Below, piece after piece: positions 1 to 7,079 of a stretch of 17,317 nt of DNA. How positions within the stretch are numbered: the first letter of the stretch is position 1; each line of letters starts with the position of its first letter. The notes beneath the pieces are model-generated. The model did no database searches. It saw only the letters and a program-made list of their open reading frames with translations, and was not told the DNA's origin. Position numbers and translations under genes: made by a program. This stretch comes from Pedosphaera sp. (lineage in GTDB: Bacteria; Verrucomicrobiota; Verrucomicrobiia; Limisphaerales; UBA9464), in contig SIAZ01000042.1 in the NCBI GenBank assembly GCA_009695405.1, positions 1 to 17,317 on the forward strand, given 5' to 3'.

Positions 1-102
1 TCCGAAATCTTCGACTACATTGAAATCTTCTATAACCGCCAGCGCCGTCACACCTCCCTCCGAGGCCTTTCACCCGCTCAGTTCGAACTCAAAAATAACT
101 AA
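1..102 (+). CDS. IS3-family transposase (OrfB), C-terminal end only
   Basis: Open from the window edge to a TAA stop, giving 33 residues that match the extreme C-terminus of IS3-type DDE integrase-like transposases. The diagnostic string is IEIFYNRQRRHTSLRGLSPA (residues 8-27), the usual Y-N-x-x-R-x-H-x-x-L-x-G-x-S-P-A ending that follows the catalytic Glu. The DDE residues lie outside the window, so I cannot say whether the element is intact. The last 14 bases overlap, on the opposite strand, the 3' end of the downstream sugar kinase gene. Family assignment is firm; the subgroup cannot be fixed from this fragment. Confidence 0.85.
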   Translation, partial: SEIFDYIEIFYNRQRRHTSLRGLSPAQFELKNN

Positions 103-146
103 CCAATAACTCCCTTTTCTCTGTCCGTTTTATCGAAGCAGGCCCA
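1..146 (+). mobile_element. Right end of an IS3-family insertion sequence
   Basis: Contains the transposase C-terminus (1-102) and a short 3' non-coding tail. I place the right terminal inverted repeat at about 122-146: read on the minus strand it starts TGGGCCTGCTTCGATAAAAC and ends CGGACA, the TG...GGACA style seen at ends of many IS3-group elements. The left end is outside the window, so the repeat and a 3-4 bp target duplication starting at 147 cannot be confirmed. The proposed end falls inside the reading frame of the sugar kinase on the other strand, so the IS supplies the kinase's final codons. Confidence 0.65.
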
Positions 147-1258
147 AAATCCCGCATTAAGGCAATGAGATCGGACACGCCTGGGCTTTCCGCAGTCCGC
201 ACGTAATGACCACTGGTACTCACTCCACATAAGATGCTCGCCGCGTTGTCGAGTCCCAAAAGTTTACCTAGGCAAAACCCGCTATTAAAATGATCACCGG
301 CACCGGTGGTAATTTTTGGTTTCTTACAAACCGGCCCTTCTACCACGTCCGCAACTCCGTTTGAGACGGCCAGAGCATACGCAACAGGATGCACGACAAG
401 CGTGTCCACCGCCAACCGTTGCTGAATTTCGATACTCAATGAGGCCAATCCTTGCCAATCCGATTCCCCTGCCTTTAGACCTAGCACCGAAGCAATTTCG
501 TAAGCCTCCTTTTCGTTCAGCCCCAAGATCACATCGAATTTAGACTGAAATCCTGAAATAATCCGCAAGGCGCGGGCAATATCTTCGGGGGTTCGTTTCT
601 CCGGATCGGCAAGATCAAAGAAAATTTTTCGGCGCGGACCGGTCATCGTCGAAACAAACTCGCTCTGAAGACTCTCCCAGATTTCCGACATATAGGGCAA
701 CATCGTCCAGTTAACGAAGGCAACGAGACTTGATCCGGTAAACTTAGCCCCAAATTTATCTCGCCCATACCGCAGACACAGGTTTTCCCAAGTAACCTGC
801 TTTAACGTGTAGTGTTTACCCACCATTAGCTTGCCGTCTTCAAACTCTAACGCGTCCGTCAATCCAGGTTCGCAGATTGAGTTAACCTCCGTCCGCGCTG
901 CAAATGGCTCAAACACGCTATGAAGTGAAGGCCAACCCAAGGACCCCACATAGGTGACGCTCATTCCAAAACTGGCCAAAGCATTGGCCATAATCGGACC
1001 ATTCCCTCCCAGCTTGGTTAAAATATTCACGAGTTCGATATTCGTGCTACGACCCGCCGCTGCCGCCATTCGCTCAGCATAAGCAGTAATCGTAGGGATT
1101 CGATCAAAACGGTGCGCATCGTACCTCGTATCAACAACGTGAAGGATCTCATCAACAAACCCATCCAACCCGACAAATGCAGTCAGAGTCGGCACAATAG
1201 TGTGGAGGCCTGCAAGTTGATTGGCAACCGATGCTCGGAATTCGTTCGAACGGATCAT
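89..1258 (-). CDS. PfkB-family carbohydrate kinase with IS-derived C-terminus
   Basis: A 389-residue ribokinase/PfkB-fold kinase, expected to phosphorylate a sugar or nucleoside with ATP in the cytoplasm; the substrate cannot be told from sequence. Seen: an N-terminal FVGLDGFVDEI strand (28-38), the Gly-Gly substrate region TKLGGNG (81-87), an LNEKEA segment (247-252) and the ATP-site signature TTGAGDHFNSGF (317-328), where GAGD carries the catalytic Asp322. The usual Asp of DTxGAGD is replaced (ITTGAGD). The start is an ATG with no Shine-Dalgarno sequence before it. The frame crosses the proposed IS3 end near 146, so about 18 residues after Phe371 are IS-encoded, and the TGA stop lies within the transposase gene. 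The fold core is complete, so the enzyme may still work. It runs the same way as parB, which lies 119 bp upstream. Confidence 0.85.
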   Translation of the reverse strand: MIRSNEFRASVANQLAGLHTIVPTLTAFVGLDGFVDEILHVVDTRYDAHRFDRIPTITAYAERMAAAAGRSTNIELVNILTKLGGNGPIMANALASFGMSVTYVGSLGWPSLHSVFEPFAARTEVNSICEPGLTDALEFEDGKLMVGKHYTLKQVTWENLCLRYGRDKFGAKFTGSSLVAFVNWTMLPYMSEIWESLQSEFVSTMTGPRRKIFFDLADPEKRTPEDIARALRIISGFQSKFDVILGLNEKEAYEIASVLGLKAGESDWQGLASLSIEIQQRLAVDTLVVHPVAYALAVSNGVADVVEGPVCKKPKITTGAGDHFNSGFCLGKLLGLDNAASILCGVSTSGHYVRTAESPGVSDLIALMRDFGPASIKRTEKRELLVSYF

Positions 1259-1377
1259 GCAAAATGTGGGTTGATCTTAGTTAAGAATAGAATTTTGGCG
1301 AGCGGGATGTGCAAACACTAACTCACCCACCCACTTTAGACCCTCATTCCCCCTGCTTTTCCCTCGGTCAAAACAGC

Positions 1378-2289
1378 TCAATCCACGGTCACTCCAATGA
1401 TCTCTAAAACCCTATCTAATTCGTCGTCACTATGAAAATGCACCTCCAAACGTCCTTTTCCTGACTTGTACTGAAGCCCAATTCTCATTCCAAACTTCTC
1501 CCGAATTCGGTTTTCTAAATCCACGACGTGCGGATCCCGAGGTATGGACGGAGGCGTCGCGGTTGTTATTTTGCTCGACTTAGTCAACCCTATCTCTGCG
1601 GCCACCGCTTCTTCTGTCTGTCGGACACTTAACCCCAACTCAATGACACGGCGCGCAATCGATTCCTGCTTTACCCCATTCTCTAAGCCTAAAATCACCT
1701 TGGAGTGTCCAACAGAGATCCGCCCCTCGCGCAAAAATATAAGGACAGCCTCCGGTAACTTGAGAAGGCGTAGCGCATTAGCTACCACCACCCGCCCACG
1801 TCCCACCTTGCGGGCAATCTCGTCTTGGGTCAGGGAGAACTGCCCCTGCAATTGCCGATAGCCCAAGGCTTCTTCCACCGGATTCAAATTCTCTCGTTGC
1901 AAGTTTTCGATTAAGGCCAACTCCAACACTTCACTGTCGCTAGCCAAACGCTCGATCACTGGAACTTCTGTCAATCCTGCTAAACCTGCCGCCCGCCAAC
2001 GTCGCTCTCCAGCAATCAACTCGAAGAACTCACCCGACGGTCTCACCACTAGCGGTTGAATAATTCCCTGCTCCCGAATTGAATCGGCAAGTTCAGTCAA
2101 CGATTCTGGGGTAAAGTTTTTACGTGGTTGCAGCGGTGACGGACGCACTCGGTCACGCGATACTCTTCGAACAACGGATCCGATGGGCACAACAAGAGAT
2201 GAAGAGGGAATAACCGACGGGGCGGTGGGCGGCTTTGCGCCGCCCCCCAACAATGCACCCAGTCCACGTCCTAGAGCCGGTTTCGACAT
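1378..2289 (-). CDS. parB: Chromosome-partitioning protein ParB
   Basis: A 303-residue ParB/Spo0J protein: a CTP-dependent clamp that loads at parS sites near the origin and works with the ParA ATPase in chromosome segregation. Seen in order: the N-terminal ParA-stimulating motif RGLGALLGG (8-16); the ParB/Srx domain with GIIQPLVVRP and the CTP-binding AGERRWRAA motif at about 93-101; ENLQRENLNPVEEA; a helix-turn-helix starting at LTQDEIARKVGRG that would read parS; and a C-terminal dimerisation segment. Length is typical. No ParA gene is next to it: upstream is a divergent oxygenase gene and downstream the sugar kinase. A 15-bp palindrome lies 13 bp upstream of the ATG, inside a candidate promoter, which suggests control of parB transcription. 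Confidence 0.95.
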   Translation of the reverse strand: MSKPALGRGLGALLGGGAKPPTAPSVIPSSSLVVPIGSVVRRVSRDRVRPSPLQPRKNFTPESLTELADSIREQGIIQPLVVRPSGEFFELIAGERRWRAAGLAGLTEVPVIERLASDSEVLELALIENLQRENLNPVEEALGYRQLQGQFSLTQDEIARKVGRGRVVVANALRLLKLPEAVLIFLREGRISVGHSKVILGLENGVKQESIARRVIELGLSVRQTEEAVAAEIGLTKSSKITTATPPSIPRDPHVVDLENRIREKFGMRIGLQYKSGKGRLEVHFHSDDELDRVLEIIGVTVD

Positions 2290-2295
2290 GCGCAG

Positions 2296-2325
2296 ACTCT
2301 AGAGACCGCAGCGGTCTTGAAGCAA
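2296..2325 (-). promoter_or_regulatory. Candidate parB promoter
   Basis: Minus-strand TTGCTT (2320-2325) and TAGAGT (2296-2301) are separated by 18 bp, a moderate match to the sigma70 pattern (the -10 matches at 4 of 6 bases). The -10 box ends 6 nt before the parB ATG, so transcription would begin at or next to the start codon. No ribosome-binding site is visible. This is inference from consensus only. Confidence 0.35.
2303..2317. promoter_or_regulatory. Perfect palindrome upstream of parB, possible operator
   Basis: AGACCGC-A-GCGGTCT is a perfect 7-bp inverted repeat with a 1-bp centre. It fits wholly inside the 18-bp spacer of the candidate parB promoter, where a bound repressor would block RNA polymerase. 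It does not resemble the canonical parS sequence (TGTTTCACGTGAAACA), so it is more likely a repressor site than a partition site. With no visible loop it is a poor RNA terminator. Confidence 0.45.
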
Positions 2326-2474
2326 AAGGGATTTCACAAACCCATCAGAAGTTATGACTCGACAAAGTGAGTTGGCAGATTCGAGCGAGTCCCAAAGGAA
2401 GCCTACTTTACCCAACTGAGAATCGGTAGTCAGACCAAATTCGCAGTTTTGTGGGAATTTTTGAAAGGTTCACG

Positions 2475-2502
2475 TTGACACCTAGGTGCCTCTAAAAATA
2501 AG
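2475..2502 (+). promoter_or_regulatory. Possible promoter of the oxygenase gene
   Basis: A perfect TTGACA -35 box at 2475-2480 and a 4-of-6 -10 box AATAAG at 2497-2502, with a 16-bp spacer. The long leader it implies (about 115 nt) contrasts with the very short leaders suggested for other genes here, so another start point is possible. Confidence 0.25.
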
Positions 2503-2624
2503 AGGGCTCTACATCTTTATCACATAAAATCTGCATTCTCTCGGAAAAGGTTTTTATCGAAATTTAGATTTTCAATCAGGCTACAGTCTCGCCGCAGTGG
2601 CTTCAAACAGGTAGCCTGTCCCCA

Positions 2625-3242
2625 GTGAAACGGATCGAGTCTTGGTTTCCCACAATCATTTATGCGTCACGCTTGCGAAGGGACGGGGCTGCTTTTAATC
2701 GAGAGCTTCTCAAAGAATGTCGCCAGTACCGCGACTTTGACGACGCGGGTCGTGCTTGGTCCGCAAAAAGCTATCCTAGTGGCTACACGTCGTATGGATC
2801 TCTCGATCGTCTTCACACCTTGTCGTCCACCTTTACCGAACTAGAACGACGACTGGATCGCCATGTCCGAGCCTACGCCAAAACCCTCGACTGGGACCTC
2901 GGCGGGCGGGGCCTGAAAATGTCTGATTGCTGGATTAACATTATGCCTCAGGGGGTAAATCACAGTCTCCATCTGCACCCCAATTCTGTGATCAGCGGTA
3001 CCTATTATGTGGCAACACCGAAGGGATGCGCTGGATTAAAGTTTGAGGACCCAAGGATGAGCCGCTTCATGGCTGCCCCACCTCGACGAACAGAAGCCGC
3101 ACCACACAATCGTCCTTACATTACCTACCCGGCCGAAGCGGGTCATATCCTTTTGTTTGAAAGCTGGCTTAGACATGAAGTCACCTCAAACCCCCTAAAA
3201 TCCGAACGGATTAGTATCAGCTTTAACTACGATTGGGCCTGA
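2625..3242 (+). CDS. Putative 2OG-Fe(II) oxygenase (TIGR02466-like)
   Basis: A 205-residue protein starting at GTG, similar throughout to the small bacterial family of putative 2-oxoglutarate/Fe(II)-dependent oxygenases described by TIGR02466. Seen: an N-terminal WFPTIIY segment, a core with WINIMPQG then HSLHLHPNSVISGTYYV (113-129), FEDPR (140-144), and a C-terminal GHILLFESWLRHEVTSN (173-189) followed by SERISISFNY. His184 and Arg195 fit the distal iron ligand and the 2-oxoglutarate-binding Arg of the double-stranded beta-helix; His116 and/or His118 are the likely first ligands, since a plain HxD is absent. Some members act on proteins or small molecules, but no substrate can be inferred here. 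It stands alone, divergent from parB, with a degraded region after it. Confidence 0.8.
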   Translation: MKRIESWFPTIIYASRLRRDGAAFNRELLKECRQYRDFDDAGRAWSAKSYPSGYTSYGSLDRLHTLSSTFTELERRLDRHVRAYAKTLDWDLGGRGLKMSDCWINIMPQGVNHSLHLHPNSVISGTYYVATPKGCAGLKFEDPRMSRFMAAPPRRTEAAPHNRPYITYPAEAGHILLFESWLRHEVTSNPLKSERISISFNYDWA

Positions 3243-3355
3243 TTATCTGAGCCATTCACTTTCAAGATAGACTCCTTTACTTGGCCTCGTGGCCTTATAC
3301 TTTGTTTCTCTCTGACTGCAAACTGAGTGGGGATATGGGCCTCGCGAACGTTTCG

Positions 3356-3815
3356 TCAAAGTGCCCCAATTCGGTGCGTCTTAATCTTTCTTTGGGTGCG
3401 CGTCGGAATGAGAGACTTTGGGTCGACGATCAGCAGCATAATTTGCTCCCTCGCGGGTTGATCGAGTTTCAATTTCAGCTTTTCGTAAAAATCTAGGCCT
3501 CGAAACCATTCGATAAAGCGATCCTGCCAACCTCCTAATTGAATACCCTTTTGATCAGCTAATCCGGCCATCATCCGACTTTCATCCGGCAACATGTCTC
3601 TGGGATGCCGACCGTGCTCGTAAAGATGAGTTTCACCATTGGCAAAGCCTTAACATATCTATTGCTATGTCATACTCATTCGCCCACACGGCATTCACCG
3701 CGTCACTAGGTCCAGGGCAAGTAATAAAAGCGGGCAGAAAGCTAAACGGAATCATCAGAGTTTCCCCACGGGCAAAAGGCGTCAGCTCAGATACTCCACT
3801 GCCACAAAATCGAGG
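3356..3815 (-). pseudogene. Frameshifted remnant of an unidentified gene
   Basis: Two overlapping minus-strand frames read like one protein broken by a one-base indel. The upstream part (3815 to the TGA at 3633-3635) contains ARGETLMIPFSFLPAF, PSDAVNAVWANEYDIAIDML and LRLCQW. The downstream part, open from 3649, gives GFANGETHLYEHGRHPRD, then WQDRFIEWFRGLDFYEKLKL and ends THRIGAL at 3356. Both have protein-like composition, with an amphipathic aromatic-rich stretch and a basic C-terminus. They overlap at 3633-3649, which is where the shift would be. A TAG at 3816-3818 cuts the frame upstream, so the N-terminus is missing or further scrambled. I do not recognise the family. A sequencing error could also explain the shift. 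Confidence 0.45.
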
Positions 3816-4031
3816 CTAGCAACAACAACACCAAAGACTCCGACCCTATCGAAATCAGCGCTTCCCGAGCCAACATTGAGTCTGCCCGGCCCGAAAGCTG
3901 TCCAAACACTGACAAAAAGTTCGATCGGTACGAAAAGTTAGTGAATGGGCACCTTGACAAATTATCTCTGGGCAAGTTAATTCGAACTAGCCCCTAAAAC
4001 TTTCTACCCTCCGACTCTAAATGCAAATTCC

Positions 4032-4037
4032 TATAAT
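4032..4037 (+). promoter_or_regulatory. TATAAT -10 box abutting the LamG gene start
   Basis: A perfect -10 hexamer ends 3 nt before the ATG at 4041. No good -35 box lies 16-18 bp upstream; the best partial is CCGACT at 4011-4016. If used, transcription would begin at or just inside the annotated start, implying a leaderless mRNA or a start codon further downstream. Confidence 0.3.
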
Positions 4038-4040
4038 CTT

Positions 4041-6710
4041 ATGAAAACTTATCGTTGCCGTAACCCACGCAAATCTTCAGACAGGGACTTATACTCCGCG
4101 TCAAAAAGCAGATTCCTATCAATATCCTTCCTGAACAGTCTCCACCGGCCTTCGGTGGCCGCAAGTGTGCTTGGCGCACTCCTTGCCTTCGCAGCTCAAC
4201 CCGCGGAAGCCGCACTCTACCAAGATGTGGTGATGAACCTGAGTCCGACTTACTATTACCAACTGGATAAAACGTCCACCGCCGGCGGCGCCATCGACAG
4301 CACGGGCCATGCGGTCGGGCCTAGCTCTTATAACGGAGATTACGTCAACGGCCCGGCGATGGTCGGCGGTCCCGGTCCGCTCGAGGTCTTCGGGGACATC
4401 CCAGTGCCCGGAGTTGGGGGCGCGGCGAACCTCGCCCACTACAGCAACAACTCAGGGCACATCATCCTGGGACCCGGCGCGGCCTATGGCGCCAATAACA
4501 TGACCGTGGCCTTTTTCATGAAAGCGGGGCCTTCCCAGGGCGGCGACCGCCTCTTCTCGAATAATCTCACGGACCCAACGAAGAGTTTCCAGATCAACTG
4601 CGGCAACAACGGTCTGGTCATGGCCGTCGACCCGGCTTCGACCGGCGTCAATGCCGAACGAACCCTCTATCTCGAAGACAATAGCGGCCATGACCGCCGG
4701 TTGATCGACCCGAACAGCGGATGGTTCCACGTCGTGGCCTCCACCCACGGGGCGACTGGACCCGAACGCGCGGCGAATTTCAAGGTCTGGATCAATGGCG
4801 TCAACCGGACCGCCAACCTCCAACCCGATGCCACAGGCTGGGGCGTCGATACTGGCCTAGCGAAAATCGGCGGTCGCGGCGCGGACCCGACGGCACCCCA
4901 AACTCACTCCGGTGCCCAGGACGAAATGGCGATCTGGCTCAATCGGGTTCTCACGGAGGCCGAAGTGGCGTCCCTTTGGGCGGCGGCGCTTGCAGCACCC
5001 AATCCCCCAGGAACGGCCCGATCGTACGGAAGTCTATTCAAGATCGATTTTGGTCAAATTGAAAATGAGCGGTCACCCAAGGATGCAGAGGGAAATCCGC
5101 TATTGAATGCCGGTGGAACTGAGGTAGGACCTCCTGCCACCTTGATCGATTGGGCTGTAATTCCGACTTGGACCTTCGCAGATCCAAATGCAAACGTAGC
5201 CCCTGATTCTGCCAGTATGACCGGTATGGCCAGTGCCGATGGAACCTCTGTCACATGGAAACTGAAGGACATTTCTTCAAATCCAAACAATAATGTAACG
5301 CTAACGATTTTTGATAATAAAACTCTAGCTGAGAAACTACTCCCAGACGCGCCGCCCTATATGCTGGGCATGACTGCCAACAACCCTACGAAAGAAGGCA
5401 GGGAAGTAGTCTACGACGGCGTCAGAGTTCCCTTTGTTGTCAAAGACGATTATCTCTACCGGGCTCCTGATGCCGCAGGCTCCGAAAGTCTGATGCGGAT
5501 AGCCAATCTTGACCCTGGAACATATAACGTGACGGTTTTTGAAGGCCGCACGACTGACTCCGGAAGGTATGGAAAGATCTGGACGGATGATGTGAAGGGG
5601 GCAAAAGAGCCAGCGGAAGCGAACACCGGCAACTATTCAGGAAAGAACGACGCCGGAGAAATTCTTCTCGACGGACAACCTCGAACTGTGACCGTAAAAA
5701 TCAACGCCGGCGACTATCTTTGGTTTGCGGAAATGGAGGATAATTCGGGCGGCATCAGCGGCATGATCATCCGCTCTGTCGTCGATCCGGCAGATTCAAA
5801 GGGCTTGTTCAAGATTGATTTCGGCCAAGCTGAAAATGAAAGGGTAGTTAAGAATGCCGCTGGGGACGACACCGAAGCCCCTGCTCCTTTGATGGATTGG
5901 AACGTGATCCCCACATGGACCTTTGACGCACCCAACGCGAATGTCGTGAGTGGCACGGCAAGCATCGAGGGTAAGGCTAATGCCACCGCCACGGAAGTGA
6001 CTTGGAAACTAAATGATTATTCCAAGGATAATAACAAGAATGTCACGCTCACGATGCTGAACAATGTGGCACAAAATGATGCTAACCAGTTCCCTCCGGC
6101 ACTTGGGCAAACCGTCAACAACCCCACGAAGGAAGGAATTGCCGTTATGTATGACGGTATCCTCGTTCCCTCCACGATTAAAGACGACTACCTCTATCGC
6201 AATCCGGACACAACTGGAAGCGAGACCCTGATGCGCTTTGGTGGCCTAAATGCTGGGAAATACAAAGTAACAGTCTTCGAAGGTCGCACTACCGACGCCT
6301 CGAGAACAGGCAAGATTTGGGCGGATGATATTAAAGGTTTAAAAGAGCCAGCAGAATCCAACACAGGCAATTATTCTGGGAAAAACGACGCGGGGGATGT
6401 GCTACCGTTGGGGCAGCCAAGAACCGTGACTTTAGATATCAAGGCCGGTGAATATATCTGGTTTGCTGAAATGGAGGATAATTCCGGCGGTATCAGCGGC
6501 ATGATCATCCGAGGCGTGGTTGGCGGTTCCACCCCGGTTACTCCTGGTCCACTAACTGTCGCGAAAACGGCGGGCGGGGCTTCAATTACCTACACAGGCA
6601 CGCTCCAGACAGCGAGTGATATCAAGGGACCCTTTACCGACGTAACCGGTGCGGTGAGTCCCTACCTAGTTAAAACTACCGGCGCAGCAGCTTTCTTCCG
6701 CGCAAGATAA
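4041..6710 (+). CDS. Exported LamG-domain protein with two tandem IDFG modules
   Basis: An 889-residue, probably secreted or surface protein. Seen in order: a long basic N-terminus (1-36); a hydrophobic signal segment with likely cleavage after PAEA (about 38-57); a LamG/concanavalin-A-like jelly-roll (about 59-320) with GWFHVVAST, FKVWINGVNR and DEMAIWLNRVLTEAEV typical of LamG proteins; two copies of a roughly 240-residue module (332-581, 589-827), each opening LFKIDFGQ and closing GGISGMIIR; and a C-terminal tail (about 836-889) ending FFRAR, common in Verrucomicrobiota secreted proteins. No catalytic site is evident; carbohydrate binding or adhesion is inference. The LamG part is visibly GC-richer than the modules, suggesting assembly from different sources. 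No Shine-Dalgarno site; a downstream CTG at residue 31 would give a more ordinary signal peptide. A strong terminator follows. Confidence 0.8.
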   Translation: MKTYRCRNPRKSSDRDLYSASKSRFLSISFLNSLHRPSVAASVLGALLAFAAQPAEAALYQDVVMNLSPTYYYQLDKTSTAGGAIDSTGHAVGPSSYNGDYVNGPAMVGGPGPLEVFGDIPVPGVGGAANLAHYSNNSGHIILGPGAAYGANNMTVAFFMKAGPSQGGDRLFSNNLTDPTKSFQINCGNNGLVMAVDPASTGVNAERTLYLEDNSGHDRRLIDPNSGWFHVVASTHGATGPERAANFKVWINGVNRTANLQPDATGWGVDTGLAKIGGRGADPTAPQTHSGAQDEMAIWLNRVLTEAEVASLWAAALAAPNPPGTARSYGSLFKIDFGQIENERSPKDAEGNPLLNAGGTEVGPPATLIDWAVIPTWTFADPNANVAPDSASMTGMASADGTSVTWKLKDISSNPNNNVTLTIFDNKTLAEKLLPDAPPYMLGMTANNPTKEGREVVYDGVRVPFVVKDDYLYRAPDAAGSESLMRIANLDPGTYNVTVFEGRTTDSGRYGKIWTDDVKGAKEPAEANTGNYSGKNDAGEILLDGQPRTVTVKINAGDYLWFAEMEDNSGGISGMIIRSVVDPADSKGLFKIDFGQAENERVVKNAAGDDTEAPAPLMDWNVIPTWTFDAPNANVVSGTASIEGKANATATEVTWKLNDYSKDNNKNVTLTMLNNVAQNDANQFPPALGQTVNNPTKEGIAVMYDGILVPSTIKDDYLYRNPDTTGSETLMRFGGLNAGKYKVTVFEGRTTDASRTGKIWADDIKGLKEPAESNTGNYSGKNDAGDVLPLGQPRTVTLDIKAGEYIWFAEMEDNSGGISGMIIRGVVGGSTPVTPGPLTVAKTAGGASITYTGTLQTASDIKGPFTDVTGAVSPYLVKTTGAAAFFRAR
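5034..5783 (+). repeat. Tandem module copy 1 in the LamG gene
   Basis: Encodes residues 332-581 of the LamG protein. It shares with copy 2 the landmarks IDFGQ-ENER, VIPTWTF, NNPTKEG, VKDDYLYR/IKDDYLYR, TVFEGRTTD, NTGNYSGKNDAG, GQPRTVT, WFAEMEDNSGG and SGMIIR, in the same order. Copy 1 carries a longer linker after the opening motif. The DNA is mostly diverged apart from a near-identical 3' patch. Confidence 0.85.
5805..6521 (+). repeat. Tandem module copy 2 in the LamG gene
   Basis: Encodes residues 589-827. Same landmark order as copy 1. The stretch 6459-6511 matches 5721-5773 of copy 1 at 50 of 53 bases by eye, with all three differences at third codon positions. The rest of the two copies is more diverged. 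Confidence 0.85.
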
Positions 6711-6737
6711 TCGCCTGAAGTCGGTTAATTTATTCAT

Positions 6738-6767
6738 CAAAGGGACCGGAGTAATCCGGTCCCTTTG
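6738..6767. terminator. Strong hairpin terminator after the LamG gene
   Basis: A perfect 13-bp stem: CAAAGGGACCGGA (6738-6750), loop GTAA (6751-6754), TCCGGTCCCTTTG (6755-6767). It starts 27 bp after the LamG stop codon. Only a short, interrupted T run (CTTT) follows on the plus strand. The next intact gene is convergent, so the hairpin may also act on minus-strand transcripts. Confidence 0.75.
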
Positions 6768-7005
6768 CTTTAAGATAGTTTCGTCTTTTAAGATTTCGAC
6801 TTCACTTCAAATCTCAGACTGGCGTCTAAAATTGCCAAGAGTGTCCTTTCGGAATCCAGTTGCCTTTCGGCGTTTACGGTCGGCAACCAAGCCGGGATTC
6901 GTTCACTTTCTCGCCACTGATTAAGTCAATCGGTCACACTTTCAACGCCTCAAAGGAGATAAAAACTATCGTCTGGTCCTTCGATTCGCGAAATTAAAGT
7001 CGACT

Positions 7006-7032
7006 CGTTTTGTGCTTTTCACTCACAAAACG
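7006..7032 (-). terminator. Possible terminator after the dehydrogenase gene
   Basis: CGTTTTGTG (7006-7014) and CACAAAACG (7024-7032) form a 9-bp stem with a 9-nt loop, about 50 bp past the dehydrogenase stop on the minus strand. The stem is AT-rich and no clear U-tract follows, so this is only a candidate. Confidence 0.3.
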
Positions 7033-7079
7033 GCTTTTCTTGGCACACCCTAAACGCCTCGGCAGACCTGTTACTGATT

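Larger units (their letters stand above)
2290..2624. other. Divergent intergenic region between parB and the oxygenase gene
   Basis: 335 bp with no ORF I would call. It holds the candidate parB promoter and palindrome at its left end. Toward the right gene, a TTGACA at 2475-2480 is followed after 16 bp by AATAAG (2497-2502), a possible promoter giving an approximately 115-nt leader. The rest (2510-2600) is AT-rich with no recognisable RNA gene. Confidence 0.4.
3243..4040. other. Gene-poor, apparently decayed region
   Basis: About 800 bp between the oxygenase and LamG genes with no intact gene I can support. It contains the frameshifted minus-strand remnant (3356-3815). A further minus-strand frame, 3787-3975, ends in a leucine-rich stretch (LVLLLLASILWQWSI) and may be more of the same decay or chance. 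Short plus-strand frames here lack family features. A TATAAT lies at 4032-4037, next to the LamG gene start. Confidence 0.5.
6711..7079. other. Convergent intergenic region
   Basis: 369 bp between the LamG gene and the end of the dehydrogenase gene. It contains the 13-bp terminator hairpin and, nearer the dehydrogenase, a 9-bp inverted repeat (7006-7032). An asymmetric imperfect hairpin also lies at 6852-6900 (GAATCC/GGATTC and GTTGCC/GGCAAC). I see no coding frame with family features and no tRNA. Confidence 0.5.

Noticed and set aside
3787..3975. 62-residue minus-strand ORF with a hydrophobic C-terminus
   Set aside because: No family features and no ribosome-binding site; it may be more of the decayed region but I cannot support it as a gene.
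6852..6900. Imperfect hairpin in the convergent intergenic region as a structured RNA
   Set aside because: The two 6-bp arms are separated by unequal bulges (1 and 7 nt) and there is no further support.
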